NCBI RefSeq assembly: GCF_965656765.1
Contig: NZ_CBFHLV010000009.1
Coordinates: forward strand, 1 to 64,000
Length of the DNA stretch: 64,000 nt
Source of the DNA: Marivita sp965656765
GTDB lineage: Bacteria; Pseudomonadota; Alphaproteobacteria; Rhodobacterales; Rhodobacteraceae
Direction of reading: 5' to 3'
Shown here: positions 51,582-60,970 of the stretch, in pieces
How the letters are laid out: each line of letters opens with the position of its first letter
How positions within the stretch are numbered: the stretch's first letter is position 1
Position numbers and translations under genes: made by a program
Notes under the pieces: model-generated
Database searches by the model: none
The model's input: the letters and a program-made list of their open reading frames with translations, nothing else
What the model was told of the DNA's origin: nothing

Positions 51582-51854
51582 TGATTCGCATGTATGGCGC
51601 GAAGCAGTTCTAGGCTGCCGTGCAAGTGATTGATTTTCAATCACTTAACCCTTTCCGGTGTGCCACTACCGCGAAGCCCATTTTTGTGGTATACATATTT
51701 CATAAATGAGACCTGTGGGACATGCGCCTCTCGGTGCTTGGAATTTAAGCTGACGTAGCTTGTTTCGATACTCTGAAAGAAAACGACCGGAAGCGCTGCC
51801 TCCGTTCGTTATTTTTGTCTGTGCCGCATGGTTATATGCCAAGGAAGGTTCTGA
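51582..51854. other. longest gene-free stretch, between fdxA and carD
   Basis: This 273-base gap contains a strong inverted repeat (51624-51646, described separately), an A+T-rich segment around 51680-51710 with TATACAT, and presumably the carD promoter. I see no open frame with a ribosome site and no RNA gene that I recognise. Confidence 0.5.
51624..51646 (+). terminator. perfect 10-bp inverted repeat after fdxA
   Basis: AAGTGATTGA, TTT loop, TCAATCACTT form a perfect stem 43 bases after the fdxA stop. The stem is A+T-rich and the following bases are AACCC rather than a U-run. It may be a 3'-end hairpin of the fdxA mRNA, or an operator for carD. Confidence 0.45.
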
Positions 51855-52373
51855 ATGACCAAGTCGAAAAAATCCGAATTTCGTCCAAATGACTACGTTG
51901 TGTACCCTGCACATGGTGTGGGCCAGATCGTATCGATCGAAGAGCAAGAGATCGCTGGCATTACACTTGAGCTGTTTGTGATCTCGTTCGAGAAAGACAA
52001 GATGACATTGCGCGTGCCAACGCACAAAGCGACGGAAATCGGAATGCGGTCCCTGAGTTCACCCGATGTTGTGAACCAGGCGATGAAGACGCTCAAAGGC
52101 AAGGCCAAGGTCAAAAAGGCCATGTGGTCGCGTCGTGCGCAGGAATACGAACAAAAGATCAACTCGGGTGATTTGATCGCGATCGCCGAGGTGGTGCGTG
52201 ACCTGCATCGTGCCGACGATCAGCGCGAGCAAAGCTATTCCGAGCGTCAGCTGTATGAAGCCGCGCTTGAGCGTTTGACCCGCGAGATCGCTGCAACGTC
52301 GGGTGGTGACGAACTCGAAGCTGCCAAGCAGGTTGGCGATGTCCTGTTGTCGCGTGCACCTGCTGCGGCCTGA
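51855..52373 (+). CDS. carD: CarD-family RNA-polymerase-binding regulator
   Basis: A 172-residue CarD/CdnL protein that binds the RNA polymerase beta subunit and stabilises open promoter complexes, notably at rRNA promoters. The N-terminal Tudor-like RNAP-interaction domain has NDYVVYPAHGVGQIVSIEEQEIAG; the C-terminal helical DNA-binding domain follows from about residue 70 (MWSRRAQEYEQKINSGDL). AAGGAAGG precedes the ATG. A strong terminator follows. Confidence 0.95.
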   Translation: MTKSKKSEFRPNDYVVYPAHGVGQIVSIEEQEIAGITLELFVISFEKDKMTLRVPTHKATEIGMRSLSSPDVVNQAMKTLKGKAKVKKAMWSRRAQEYEQKINSGDLIAIAEVVRDLHRADDQREQSYSERQLYEAALERLTREIAATSGGDELEAAKQVGDVLLSRAPAAA

Positions 52374-52398
52374 TACAACCTGATTGGGTTAAAGAAAG

Positions 52399-52423
52399 CG
52401 GCCCCAATGGGGGCCGTTTTTTT
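52399..52423 (+). terminator. rho-independent terminator of carD
   Basis: CGGCCCC, AATG loop, GGGGCCG form a perfect 7-bp GC stem followed directly by seven T residues (52417-52423). It ends the carD transcript. The converging antiporter gene has its stop codon at 52422-52424, within the T-run. Confidence 0.9.
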
Positions 52424-54299
52424 ATGCTGCGTCGTCGTTGTTGTTTTCCAGTGCGGTCAGCAATGATGCCTCAAGCTCTTTTTCAAGCTCCCTCGCGCGG
52501 GCGATATATGCGTCATTCTGTGCCGATGGGATGTTCGGATCCCACAGGTCAGCCAATTCGCGTACAGTATAGCGGTCATGTTGGTAGAACAGCTTTTCTG
52601 CTTCGGACGCTTCGTAATCACTTAGACCAATGTTCTCGAGCACATAGCGACCAGCCCGCAAAGAGCTGTCGAACAGTTCGCGCACGATGTCATTCGCTCC
52701 GGCCTTGTACAGCCGGTAGGTGTGTGTCCGGTCGCGTGACCGTGCGACGATGTGGATGTCGGGGCGCAAGCGACGCGCATACGTAACCAAACGTTCGGCC
52801 GCAATTGGATCATCCAAAGCCACCATCAGGACGCGCGCGTTGTCAATACCAGCCGCATGGAGCAGGTCTGGGCGGAGCGGGTCGCCAAAGAAGCCCTGAT
52901 AGCCAAAGCGGCGCATCAGCTGAATGGTTTGTAGGTTGTTGTCGATCACGACGGTCTTGACCCCAACGGATTGCACCAACCGATTGACGATCTGACCAAA
53001 CCGCCCAATTCCGGCGATGATCACAGTGCCTTGCTGATCGATTTCATCATGTTCGAGGGCTTTGTCGCTATCCTTGAGGCGCTTGGACAGGACCTCGTAA
53101 AGGATAAAGGCCAGCGGTGTGATAAGCATCGACAGCGCTACAATGAGCAGCAGCCGATCGGCCAGATAGCCGGGCAAGATGGATTGCTGAAGCGAGAAGG
53201 AAATCAGGACAAACCCAAATTCACCGGCTTGGGCAAGGCCAAGTGTGAAAAGCCATTGATCCCGCCCACGCAGTTTGAAGGCGCGGCCAAGGCCGTAAAG
53301 GATGATCCACTTGAGCAACATGATCCCAAGAGCAAGCCCGAGGATTGAAATTGGCTCTGAAAAGAGCAGGCCAAAGTCGATGCCAGCGCCGACAGTGATA
53401 AAGAACAGGCCAAGCAACAAGCCCTTGAAGGGTTCAATGTCCGATTCCAGCTCGTGGCGGAATTCACTGTTGGCCAGAACAACTCCAGCGAGGAAGGTGC
53501 CAAGGGCAGGGGACAACCCTACCGCAGTCATGAGAAAGGCGATGCCGATCACGATCAGAAGTGCCAGCGCCGTATACATTTCGCGCAGGTGGGCGGCATG
53601 GATATAGCGAAAGAGCGGACGCGCACCGTACACGCCGCCCAAAATGATCAGGGCCACAGCGCCTAACGTCACGAGCGTTACACCCCAACCTGGCAAACCT
53701 TCGACAAGGGACATGCTGTGCCCATGTGCGACGTCGTTTTCCAGAACGCTGCGTGTGATCGACCCATCTTCGTTCAACGACGGAATGGACGGCACGGCCA
53801 GCAGGGGCAGGATGATCAACATCGGAATAACGGCGATGTCTTGGGTCAAAAGGACGGAGAATGTGGACCTTCCGCCGCTGGTCTGCATAAGACCTTTTTC
53901 GCTGAGGGTTTGGAGAACAATCGCAGTCGAGGACAGCGCAAAGATCATCCCAATCGCAAGCGAGGTTTGCCATACAAAACCAAGATAAATGGCACCGGTC
54001 ATCACGGCAAGCATGGTAATCAGCACTTGCAGTCCACCCAGCCCAATCAGTCGGTGGCGCATGTCCCACAGCGCGCGTGGCTCTAGCTCCAGTCCGATCA
54101 GGAACAGCATCATCACGACACCAAATTCGGCAAAGTGCTGCAAGTCCGTCGTGTCGGCAACCAAACCCAACCCCGGGCCAATGGCGACACCGGCCAGCAG
54201 ATATCCCAGGACGGATCCCAAGCCCAAACGTGCAGCGATGGGCACGGCAATCACCGCAGCCAGCAGAAAAACCGACGCCAGGAAGAGAAATTCACCCAT
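52422..54299 (-). CDS. CPA2-family cation/proton antiporter with TrkA-N domain (KefB-like)
   Basis: A 625-residue membrane transporter. The first about 390 residues hold some 12-13 membrane segments with the CPA2 core (FLIGLELEPRALWDMR, ALSSTAIVLQ). The C-terminal cytoplasmic TrkA-N domain has the nucleotide-binding motif IIAGIGRFGQIVNRLV and later the DDPIAAERLVTYARRL helix. KefB/KefC export K+ in exchange for protons, gated by glutathione adducts and NADH. KefB identity is plausible but not certain. Confidence 0.88.
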   Translation of the reverse strand: MGEFLFLASVFLLAAVIAVPIAARLGLGSVLGYLLAGVAIGPGLGLVADTTDLQHFAEFGVVMMLFLIGLELEPRALWDMRHRLIGLGGLQVLITMLAVMTGAIYLGFVWQTSLAIGMIFALSSTAIVLQTLSEKGLMQTSGGRSTFSVLLTQDIAVIPMLIILPLLAVPSIPSLNEDGSITRSVLENDVAHGHSMSLVEGLPGWGVTLVTLGAVALIILGGVYGARPLFRYIHAAHLREMYTALALLIVIGIAFLMTAVGLSPALGTFLAGVVLANSEFRHELESDIEPFKGLLLGLFFITVGAGIDFGLLFSEPISILGLALGIMLLKWIILYGLGRAFKLRGRDQWLFTLGLAQAGEFGFVLISFSLQQSILPGYLADRLLLIVALSMLITPLAFILYEVLSKRLKDSDKALEHDEIDQQGTVIIAGIGRFGQIVNRLVQSVGVKTVVIDNNLQTIQLMRRFGYQGFFGDPLRPDLLHAAGIDNARVLMVALDDPIAAERLVTYARRLRPDIHIVARSRDRTHTYRLYKAGANDIVRELFDSSLRAGRYVLENIGLSDYEASEAEKLFYQHDRYTVRELADLWDPNIPSAQNDAYIARARELEKELEASLLTALENNNDDAA

Positions 54300-54433
54300 T
54301 CAGATTATGCCTTTCGAACTGCAGACAGGATGCGCGTTTTCGCCCTGCGAACGCAACCAGATCGCGAGCGGGGTGCCGAAATAAGTGGCAATCGAGTGTC
54401 TTGCGGTGAAGGATTGGGCGGCGGGTTGCATGT

Positions 54434-57001
54434 TTACCCGTCCGGCATATCCAACACAACATTCCGGCCGTTCTTGGAGTAACGCAGTTCGTCTTCGCCT
54501 ATCGCTGCAACGCGCCCGCCATCAAGACGATCACCTACCTTAACCTTTTGATAACGACCGTTCGACAACCGCACGAGCGCGCGGCGACTTGATGGTTTGC
54601 CATAGACCCCGATCAGGTTGATGCGCCGCAGATTGATGGCGTTCGACACAGTGGCCTGTCGGGCGACATTGGCCGTCGATGGGATGCGCGGTTGCACTGT
54701 GCGCGGCGCGACGGCAGCGACTTGCGTAACTTCGGCGGGCTGGGACCGCTGCTGAACCCGCGACCGTTCGACGATTTGGGAAAAGTTGCGTGGCCGCGTC
54801 ACCGGGGCGACAGATTGCGCCACAGCGAATTGAGTCGCGTCTGGTTGCGCTTCTTCTTCCTCAGCCTTGAGGGTCTCGGGCCGTGCGGCGGGCCGCAAGG
54901 CGGCAAGTTCGGCACGGGTGCGACCTGCCAATTGGGCGCGCTCGTTGCCTTCGATCAAGCCATCTGGACGTGACCGAGGGCGGAATTGTTCCAGTTCGGG
55001 CGCTACGGCGGCTATGGTGCCATCCTCGGTGGGTTCGGGGGTTACTTCGACCGGGGCCGGACGGACAGGTGGGACGACCGGTGGCAAGCCCGCGAAAATG
55101 CGTACGCCGTCTGGATTCAAAGCACCTTCTGGCGTAGCGATCACGAGACCACGCTCATCCAGGGCAAACTGTGTTCCCGGCGCGGCTGGGTTGGGCTGTG
55201 ACAGATAGGTTTGATCGTTGCGCAATGCCTCGGCACGAGGCAGGGCTACCGCATCAAATTGCTCAACCCGCCCGTCGATCGACGCCACATAGAGATCATC
55301 CAGAGTGGTTTGCGTCGGTGTTGACGGGGCTGCGGGTGAGCGCTGCCAAATTCCTGTTGCCGCATAGCGAGCATCGGCTTCTTCCGGTGTCAGCGCCGCT
55401 GGCGGAGGAAGAACGTCGGACAACCCAGTGTCAGTGTCAAAGGTTGTCTCAGTGCCACCCAATGCTGCGACTTGTGTTTCTGCATCGTCCTCGACGGGCG
55501 CTGTGATTGAACCATCAAGCGGCAAAAGTTCGACGTCCGGCATGCGTGCTATTGACGGTGTTTCATCGTCACGTTCGAAAAATCGCGACACGCCTTCGTC
55601 GAGGAACACGCTGGCCCATGCGGCAACGGCCAGCAGAAAGATCAACAGCGCGCTGGTCAGCATCAAGCCAAGGAACCGGGGCTTCCCGCCGATTTGCGGC
55701 TCGGCACGGGCCCCGAATACCGTCATGCGGGCGCGTTCGTCCTGTGCCTGAGGTGCCGCTTCCGGTTTTGCATCAGGATTGCGACCTGCTCGCATTGCAG
55801 CGATTCGTGCAACTGCGGCGCGGGCGGGGGCCGGGTCATGCTTTGGTTTGGCGGTCGTATCGGGTGCGCCCGTGTCTTGCGCAGTCAAAGGCGGAGGTGA
55901 GGCTTCTACGGGCGTTTCTTTGACTGGCGCATCTGGGGCGGGGTTTCGACGGCTGAAAAAGCCAAAGCCCTTGCGTTCGACCGGTTCTTCTACCGGATCA
56001 TCCTGTAAGACTGGGGCTGTGATATCGCTGTCACGTGTCGATTTGCGCGCACCGCCAAGTTTGAATCGTGGTGCGTCTGGCGTGTCGACCACAGGCGGTT
56101 CCACACGCGGGGCTGCTGGCGCGTCACCGTCGGGCGCAGCGGAGCGCGAGGCGCGGATGGACGAAAACGAAGGTGCAGCAGTAGGCTCAGAGGGCTGCGC
56201 AGAAAGCGTAGGTCTGGACGTCTCTGGAACCTCATCCATCGCTGGGGCCAGAGTTGTAGATACAGGTGTATCCCAATCCGCGGCTCCGGGGGCTAACGCA
56301 TCAGTCGCATCTCTACTTGCCGTCGGTGGTTCGGATACCTCTGGCTCCGGGGTGTCTGTAATTTCGAGAACCGGGTTGTCAGCTTCAATGTCATCCGGTT
56401 CTTCGGGTGCGACGTCTAGAACCTCGGGCTCAACAACCAGTTTTTCGGGAACGTCCTCGACAGCCGCGTCTGATGCAACAATTTCAATTGGGTCGGCATC
56501 CTTTGCCGGAGCCTCGCCCGTCCAACTTGCCGCCTGACCAAAGTACACCTCACCGGCAAATTGTCCGTCTGGCGCGATGGCGACAAAAGATACCGGGTCG
56601 AAATGATGGCTTTTGGCAAAAGCCTCTGCTTCGTCCAGCGTTTCATTGGCCACGGCTGCGATGTGGATGCTGCCCGCATCGTGGGACCAGTCAAAGCTCA
56701 GGTCATCGACGGCGTAAGGCGTGGCCCCATCCAGCGCGGCCCGCATGTCGTTTTGCAGCGCGTCGCCGGATTGACCAGTGTCGGGAATGGTCAGGTATTT
56801 GATCTGTTCATTCGGAATGACCAGCTTAACCTGACCGCCACGCGATGACATCGCATCCGCAGCCGAGCGCAAGTCGGCCAAAGCGCCGCGCAGGTCTTCT
56901 GCATCAAGTGCCACATCACCAACGGGCGTCCACCCATTGGGGACACGACGCAACAGCGAGATACCATCAAAAGAAAGGGTCAGGGCAAAGTCTGGCTTCA
57001 T
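54434..57001 (-). CDS. large single-pass membrane protein with GspL/PilM-like N terminus and GspC/PilP-like C terminus
   Basis: An 855-residue protein. The first 170 residues resemble the actin-like cytoplasmic part of GspL/PilM-type secretion proteins (VIPNEQIKYLTIPDT, ALQNDMRAALDGATPYAVDDLSFDW). A long acidic, Pro-rich linker follows, then one membrane helix at about 441-463 (FLGLMLTSALLIFLLAVAAW). A Pro/Thr/Arg-rich periplasmic stretch leads to a C-terminal domain (INLIGVYGKPSSRRALVRLSNG, VGDRLDGGRVAAI) like the homology region of GspC/PilP. No secretion or pilus genes are nearby. The assignment of both ends is by pattern only. Confidence 0.6.
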   Translation of the reverse strand: MKPDFALTLSFDGISLLRRVPNGWTPVGDVALDAEDLRGALADLRSAADAMSSRGGQVKLVIPNEQIKYLTIPDTGQSGDALQNDMRAALDGATPYAVDDLSFDWSHDAGSIHIAAVANETLDEAEAFAKSHHFDPVSFVAIAPDGQFAGEVYFGQAASWTGEAPAKDADPIEIVASDAAVEDVPEKLVVEPEVLDVAPEEPDDIEADNPVLEITDTPEPEVSEPPTASRDATDALAPGAADWDTPVSTTLAPAMDEVPETSRPTLSAQPSEPTAAPSFSSIRASRSAAPDGDAPAAPRVEPPVVDTPDAPRFKLGGARKSTRDSDITAPVLQDDPVEEPVERKGFGFFSRRNPAPDAPVKETPVEASPPPLTAQDTGAPDTTAKPKHDPAPARAAVARIAAMRAGRNPDAKPEAAPQAQDERARMTVFGARAEPQIGGKPRFLGLMLTSALLIFLLAVAAWASVFLDEGVSRFFERDDETPSIARMPDVELLPLDGSITAPVEDDAETQVAALGGTETTFDTDTGLSDVLPPPAALTPEEADARYAATGIWQRSPAAPSTPTQTTLDDLYVASIDGRVEQFDAVALPRAEALRNDQTYLSQPNPAAPGTQFALDERGLVIATPEGALNPDGVRIFAGLPPVVPPVRPAPVEVTPEPTEDGTIAAVAPELEQFRPRSRPDGLIEGNERAQLAGRTRAELAALRPAARPETLKAEEEEAQPDATQFAVAQSVAPVTRPRNFSQIVERSRVQQRSQPAEVTQVAAVAPRTVQPRIPSTANVARQATVSNAINLRRINLIGVYGKPSSRRALVRLSNGRYQKVKVGDRLDGGRVAAIGEDELRYSKNGRNVVLDMPDG

Positions 57002-57158
57002 AAGTGTATTTTAGCAGTCATTTGCGAGGGATGGGAGTCACTTACGCGCGTATTGAACGCCACAAAGCAAACTTTCGCGCGGGGAAAATTCGGCGCTTGT
57101 CAGCAACCTTGCGCGGCGTAATGGTGGAACAAGCTGTGCACGGAAAATAGAGGTCGTC

Positions 57159-57857
57159 ATGTCCAAAGTCACATGTTTCTTTGCTGCAATTGTCTTGGTC
57201 GTGGGGATTTCTCCGGTTTGTGCCGAGGCACAGGGCCAGATTGTTGTCACCGGAGAGGGTAGCGTGTTCGCGGTTCCGGACATGGCGGTGATCAATATGG
57301 GGGCATCTGCCGAAGCAGACACAGCCAAAGACGCAATGGATCAAACCTCTGACATCACGGCAGCGATTCTCGACCGATTGACAGAGGCAGGTGTTGTGGC
57401 CCGCGACATCCAGACTTCGGATTTGAACCTGTCGCCGGTGTGGTCCAACCGGTCCTCGGCAAACACCAGACCGACGATTGACGGCTACCGTGCATCAAAC
57501 CGTGTCACGGTGCGGGTGCGCGACCTTGACGCGTTGGGTCGCGTTCTGGATGCAGTTTTGACAGACGGCGCGAACGAGCTTGGTGGATTGCAGTTCAAGG
57601 TCTCAAACCCAGCGCCACTCATGAACGAGGCCCGTGTCAGAGCTGTGGCGGATGCCCGGGCGAAGGCGGAACTGTACGCGGACGCTGCCAAAGTAACGCT
57701 TGGTCCTTTGATTAGCCTGAATGAGACTGGTGCACGCGCGCCGCAGCCACAGTTGACGAACATGGCACGGATGTCGGATGAAAGTGTTCCGGTGGCTCAG
57801 GGCGAAACTGAATTGCGCGCAAGTGTAACACTTGTCTATCAGATCCAGTCGGAATGA
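57159..57857 (+). CDS. exported SIMPL-domain (DUF541) protein
   Basis: A 232-residue protein with a signal peptide (cleavage likely after VCAEA) and a SIMPL/DUF541 domain: QIVVTGEGSVFAVPDMAVINMGASAEA, then YRASNRVTVRVRDLDALGRVLDA and RAKAELYADAAKVTLG. These periplasmic or outer-membrane-associated proteins form oligomers and are linked to oxidative stress in some bacteria. It diverges from the GspL-like gene across a 157-base region. Confidence 0.88.
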   Translation: MSKVTCFFAAIVLVVGISPVCAEAQGQIVVTGEGSVFAVPDMAVINMGASAEADTAKDAMDQTSDITAAILDRLTEAGVVARDIQTSDLNLSPVWSNRSSANTRPTIDGYRASNRVTVRVRDLDALGRVLDAVLTDGANELGGLQFKVSNPAPLMNEARVRAVADARAKAELYADAAKVTLGPLISLNETGARAPQPQLTNMARMSDESVPVAQGETELRASVTLVYQIQSE

Positions 57858-57934
57858 TCTCTGCTCTATGCCTTCGGTGACAGCGTGCCTATAGTGATAA
57901 AAAACGAGTAAGAGCAGTTCGCCTGAGGAACGTC

Positions 57935-58939
57935 ATGGCACGCCGTCCGGCACAACCAGATACCGTCAACATCATGATCGTCGGGCAAATGGGGCGATTG
58001 GCCTACGAATCCCTTTTGTTCGCTTTGTCGTTGCGGCGGAACACTCCCGATCCACGCTTCAAGCTTTACGTGGCAGAGCCGCAGGCGGGCGAGGCGTGGA
58101 AAACCGATCCCACCATCCGCCCGGAACCATTGCGCGAAATGCTGTTGGCACAGGGCGCAACGATCCTGCCGTTCCGCAGCCAGCATTTCGGCAGCGATTA
58201 TCCCTATGGTAACAAGATTGAAGCTTTGTTCGCGTTGCCGAAAGGCGAGCCCTTCGTCTTTTTCGACACCGACACATTGGTTACGGGTGACCTTGCCGAG
58301 GTGCCGTTCGATTTCTCGAAACCAAGCGCGTCGCTGCGGGTAGAAGGCACATGGCCACAGCTAGAGCTGTACGGGCCGGGTTATGCTGCGATTTGGAAGT
58401 CGCTCTACGATCGGTTCGGTCTCGATTTTGAAAGCTCGCTTGATCTGTCGCAGCCGGATGAATACTGGCGTCGGTATCTCTACTTCAATGCTGGTTTTTT
58501 CTACTACAACTGCCCGCATGTGTTTGGTCAGGCATTTCTGGATATGGCTTTGTCGATCCGGAAAGACCCGCCGCCAGAACTTGTGTGTCAGCAACTGACC
58601 CCGTGGCTCGACCAAATCGCATTGCCCTTGGTTATTCATAAATTCGGTGGAGGCAGGGACGCTTTGCCTGAAGGCTTCATTGATGGGGCAACGACGTCGC
58701 ATTACCGGAACATGCCTTTGCTATATGCACGCGAAAGCGATGAGGTGGTTGATCTGCTTGAAGAGATTTCAGCCCCGAACCCGGTCAAACGTCTGCTAAA
58801 AGAGTACGAGCCGTTTAAGCGCATGATTTATCAAAATCGAGGTCACAAGGTCCGCGCATTATTCTACCGCGCGCATTTGCCCAGCCGCGAACAGCCGATC
58901 CGACAGAAGATCAAGAAAAACGGATTTTGGATGGTCTAG
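57935..58939 (+). CDS. glycosyltransferase-like protein (GT-A-type)
   Basis: A 334-residue soluble protein. An N-terminal IMIVGQMGRLAYESLLFALSLR and the acidic FFDTDTLVTGDL motif around residue 110 resemble GT-A glycosyltransferases, in which a DxD motif binds the sugar-nucleotide metal. The rest, including FNAGFFYYNCPHVFGQAFLDMAL, supports that fold. TGAGGAA precedes the ATG. Donor and acceptor are unknown. It lies 77 bases after the SIMPL gene on the same strand. Confidence 0.65.
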   Translation: MARRPAQPDTVNIMIVGQMGRLAYESLLFALSLRRNTPDPRFKLYVAEPQAGEAWKTDPTIRPEPLREMLLAQGATILPFRSQHFGSDYPYGNKIEALFALPKGEPFVFFDTDTLVTGDLAEVPFDFSKPSASLRVEGTWPQLELYGPGYAAIWKSLYDRFGLDFESSLDLSQPDEYWRRYLYFNAGFFYYNCPHVFGQAFLDMALSIRKDPPPELVCQQLTPWLDQIALPLVIHKFGGGRDALPEGFIDGATTSHYRNMPLLYARESDEVVDLLEEISAPNPVKRLLKEYEPFKRMIYQNRGHKVRALFYRAHLPSREQPIRQKIKKNGFWMV

Positions 58940-58986
58940 ACGTCACGCTGTCGCCACAATGGCTTGATTGATGCGACTTTACTTAA

Positions 58987-59033
58987 TTGCGGCTTGCCGC
59001 AACTTCTTTCCGAACCGCCCCAACTTCCGGGGC
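58987..59033 (+). terminator. two hairpins between the glycosyltransferase-like and protease genes
   Basis: TTGCGG-CTTG-CCGCAA (58987-59002) and GCCCC-AACTTCC-GGGGC (59017-59033) lie in the 162-base gap. Neither has a clear T-run. Together they may terminate the upstream transcript or shape the leader of the protease mRNA. Confidence 0.4.
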
Positions 59034-59101
59034 ATTTAGGCTCAGAACGCCCTAGATCTCGCTTGGGCTTTTATCATCGCTTGTACGTACCGGAGACCCG
59101 C

Positions 59102-60970
59102 ATGGCCTTTCTTACAGCATTCACGTTTGATCCCACTGGTGACGAGATCATTGATGTCTTGGTCGATGGTTATGTTTGGGATTTGTCTGAATCTACAACA
59201 GTTACCTGGGCGCTGGCCGATGGCCTCAACGGCACCTGGATCGACCGTGAGGGAGCTGTTCAAACATTCGATTTGGCGCTGTCGTCCATTGAGCAATATA
59301 TCAACGTTGATTTCGTTTTTCTGGGTGACTTCAATAACCCGATAGCTGCAGGCGAATCTGGTGCAGATATTGTCTATACGTTGGACAATACAGAGGTGGA
59401 TGATGGGACGCTGGCCTACGCCTATTATCCCGGTCCTGAACCGTTCACGGAGTTCGAGCAATACGAGACCGAAGGCGGCGACGTCTTCATGAATTTCTCA
59501 GCTGAGGTCAACGCCACATCAAGCTTTCAGCCGGGATCTGATGGGTTTTATACGGTCATCCATGAAATTGGGCACGCAATGGGGCTCAAGCACCCATTTG
59601 ACGGCAGCCCGGGACGGCCAACACTGGACACCTTGGATCAGTCAGTAGTGCGTGACCTCGATTGGTTCACGATGATGTCCTATTCGGACCAGAACGAGGA
59701 TGAATTGGAGAGTTGGGATCCGGCAACGCCCATGGTTCTGGACGTGTTGGGCCTGCAGTTTCTCTATGGTGTCAACACATCGACGAATGCGGGAGACTCA
59801 AATCTTCGTCTGACCAGCGAAAATTTCTATTACAGCATTTGGGACGCCAGCGGCGAAGATCGGGCAGATGCGTCCGACCAGTCCGAAGGATGGACGATCT
59901 TCCTACCCGATTTTCAGGCAACACCACTCGTGGAAACACTGTCTGGCTTTGCTCTGCCGTCGGATCAGTTCAACGGACGGCTGGTCGATTCAGCACCGAC
60001 CGAGATGATCTGGCTCATGGGCGATATCGAAAACGCCACCGGATCGCGCTTTGACGATTGGATCAATGGCAACCGTTTTGACAACGATCTGCGCGGTGGT
60101 GGCGGCAATGATGAGCTTGAGGGCTACCAGGGCAATGATGTGATCGACGGTGGTGGGGGGCGCGACTTGGTGTATTTCTCGGGCGACCAGTCGTCCTACA
60201 CGATCACCATTGGTGCAGACGCCGTCACGGTGCGGGATCGCAGCGTTGACGGCGCAGGGACTGACACGTTGCGCAACGTCGAGCTTGTTGAGTTCTATTC
60301 CGAAGACGACCGCAGCACGCTTGATTTGCGTGAATTCGGTGGTCCCGCAAACCTGACTGGGGCGCAATTGGAGAGTTTCGTCGAGCTGTATATTGCCTAT
60401 TTCAACCGTGCGCCCGATGCTTTGGGTCTGAATTTTTGGGGCACTGCGTTCGCGAATGGCCGTTCGATTGAACAGATCGCGTCGGACTTCATTGATCAGG
60501 TCGAAACACGTGCGACATATCCATCGGATATGAGCAACGATGCCTTTGCGACCGCAGTCTACAACAATGTGCTGGGCCGGGTGCCGGATCAGGACGGATT
60601 TGATTTCTGGGTGGGTGTCTTGAACAGCGGTGCTGTCGACCCCGATCAGTTCATCCTCGCAGTCCTTGAAGGTGCCAAGGCAGATCCATCGCCTGATGCG
60701 TCACAGGATTTTATCAACCAGCAGCTTGCTGACCGGGACTATCTTGCGGCCAAAACCGATATCGGTGCGCTGTATGCAGTGCATCGCGGTATGTCTGACG
60801 TGGACAATGCGATAGCGGTCATGGCGGAGTTCGATGGTTCGGCCGGCAGCGTATCGGACGCTGTGGCAGCGGTGGATCAGTTCTATTCCGAAGCGATCAA
60901 TCCCGAAACTGGGGCGTTCCTAATGCCGCTGGTCGGCGTGCTGGACAACCCGTTTGACGGCGTTGCATGA
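59102..60970 (+). CDS. serralysin-like M10 metalloprotease with RTX-type repeats and DUF4214 region
   Basis: A 622-residue secreted-type protease. The zinc site HEIGHAMGLKH (residues 154-164) and the Met-turn TMMSY (190-194) are those of serralysins. A short glycine/aspartate block (GGGGNDELEGYQGNDVIDGG, about 331-352) resembles RTX calcium-binding repeats. A DUF4214 region (about 420-530) has YIAYFNRAPDALGLNFWG and YNNVLGRVPDQDGFDFWVG. There is no signal peptide, as expected for type I secretion, but no type I exporter genes are near. The ATG at 59102 has GGAG upstream; a TTG extension to 58964 lacks support. Confidence 0.85.
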   Translation: MAFLTAFTFDPTGDEIIDVLVDGYVWDLSESTTVTWALADGLNGTWIDREGAVQTFDLALSSIEQYINVDFVFLGDFNNPIAAGESGADIVYTLDNTEVDDGTLAYAYYPGPEPFTEFEQYETEGGDVFMNFSAEVNATSSFQPGSDGFYTVIHEIGHAMGLKHPFDGSPGRPTLDTLDQSVVRDLDWFTMMSYSDQNEDELESWDPATPMVLDVLGLQFLYGVNTSTNAGDSNLRLTSENFYYSIWDASGEDRADASDQSEGWTIFLPDFQATPLVETLSGFALPSDQFNGRLVDSAPTEMIWLMGDIENATGSRFDDWINGNRFDNDLRGGGGNDELEGYQGNDVIDGGGGRDLVYFSGDQSSYTITIGADAVTVRDRSVDGAGTDTLRNVELVEFYSEDDRSTLDLREFGGPANLTGAQLESFVELYIAYFNRAPDALGLNFWGTAFANGRSIEQIASDFIDQVETRATYPSDMSNDAFATAVYNNVLGRVPDQDGFDFWVGVLNSGAVDPDQFILAVLEGAKADPSPDASQDFINQQLADRDYLAAKTDIGALYAVHRGMSDVDNAIAVMAEFDGSAGSVSDAVAAVDQFYSEAINPETGAFLMPLVGVLDNPFDGVA

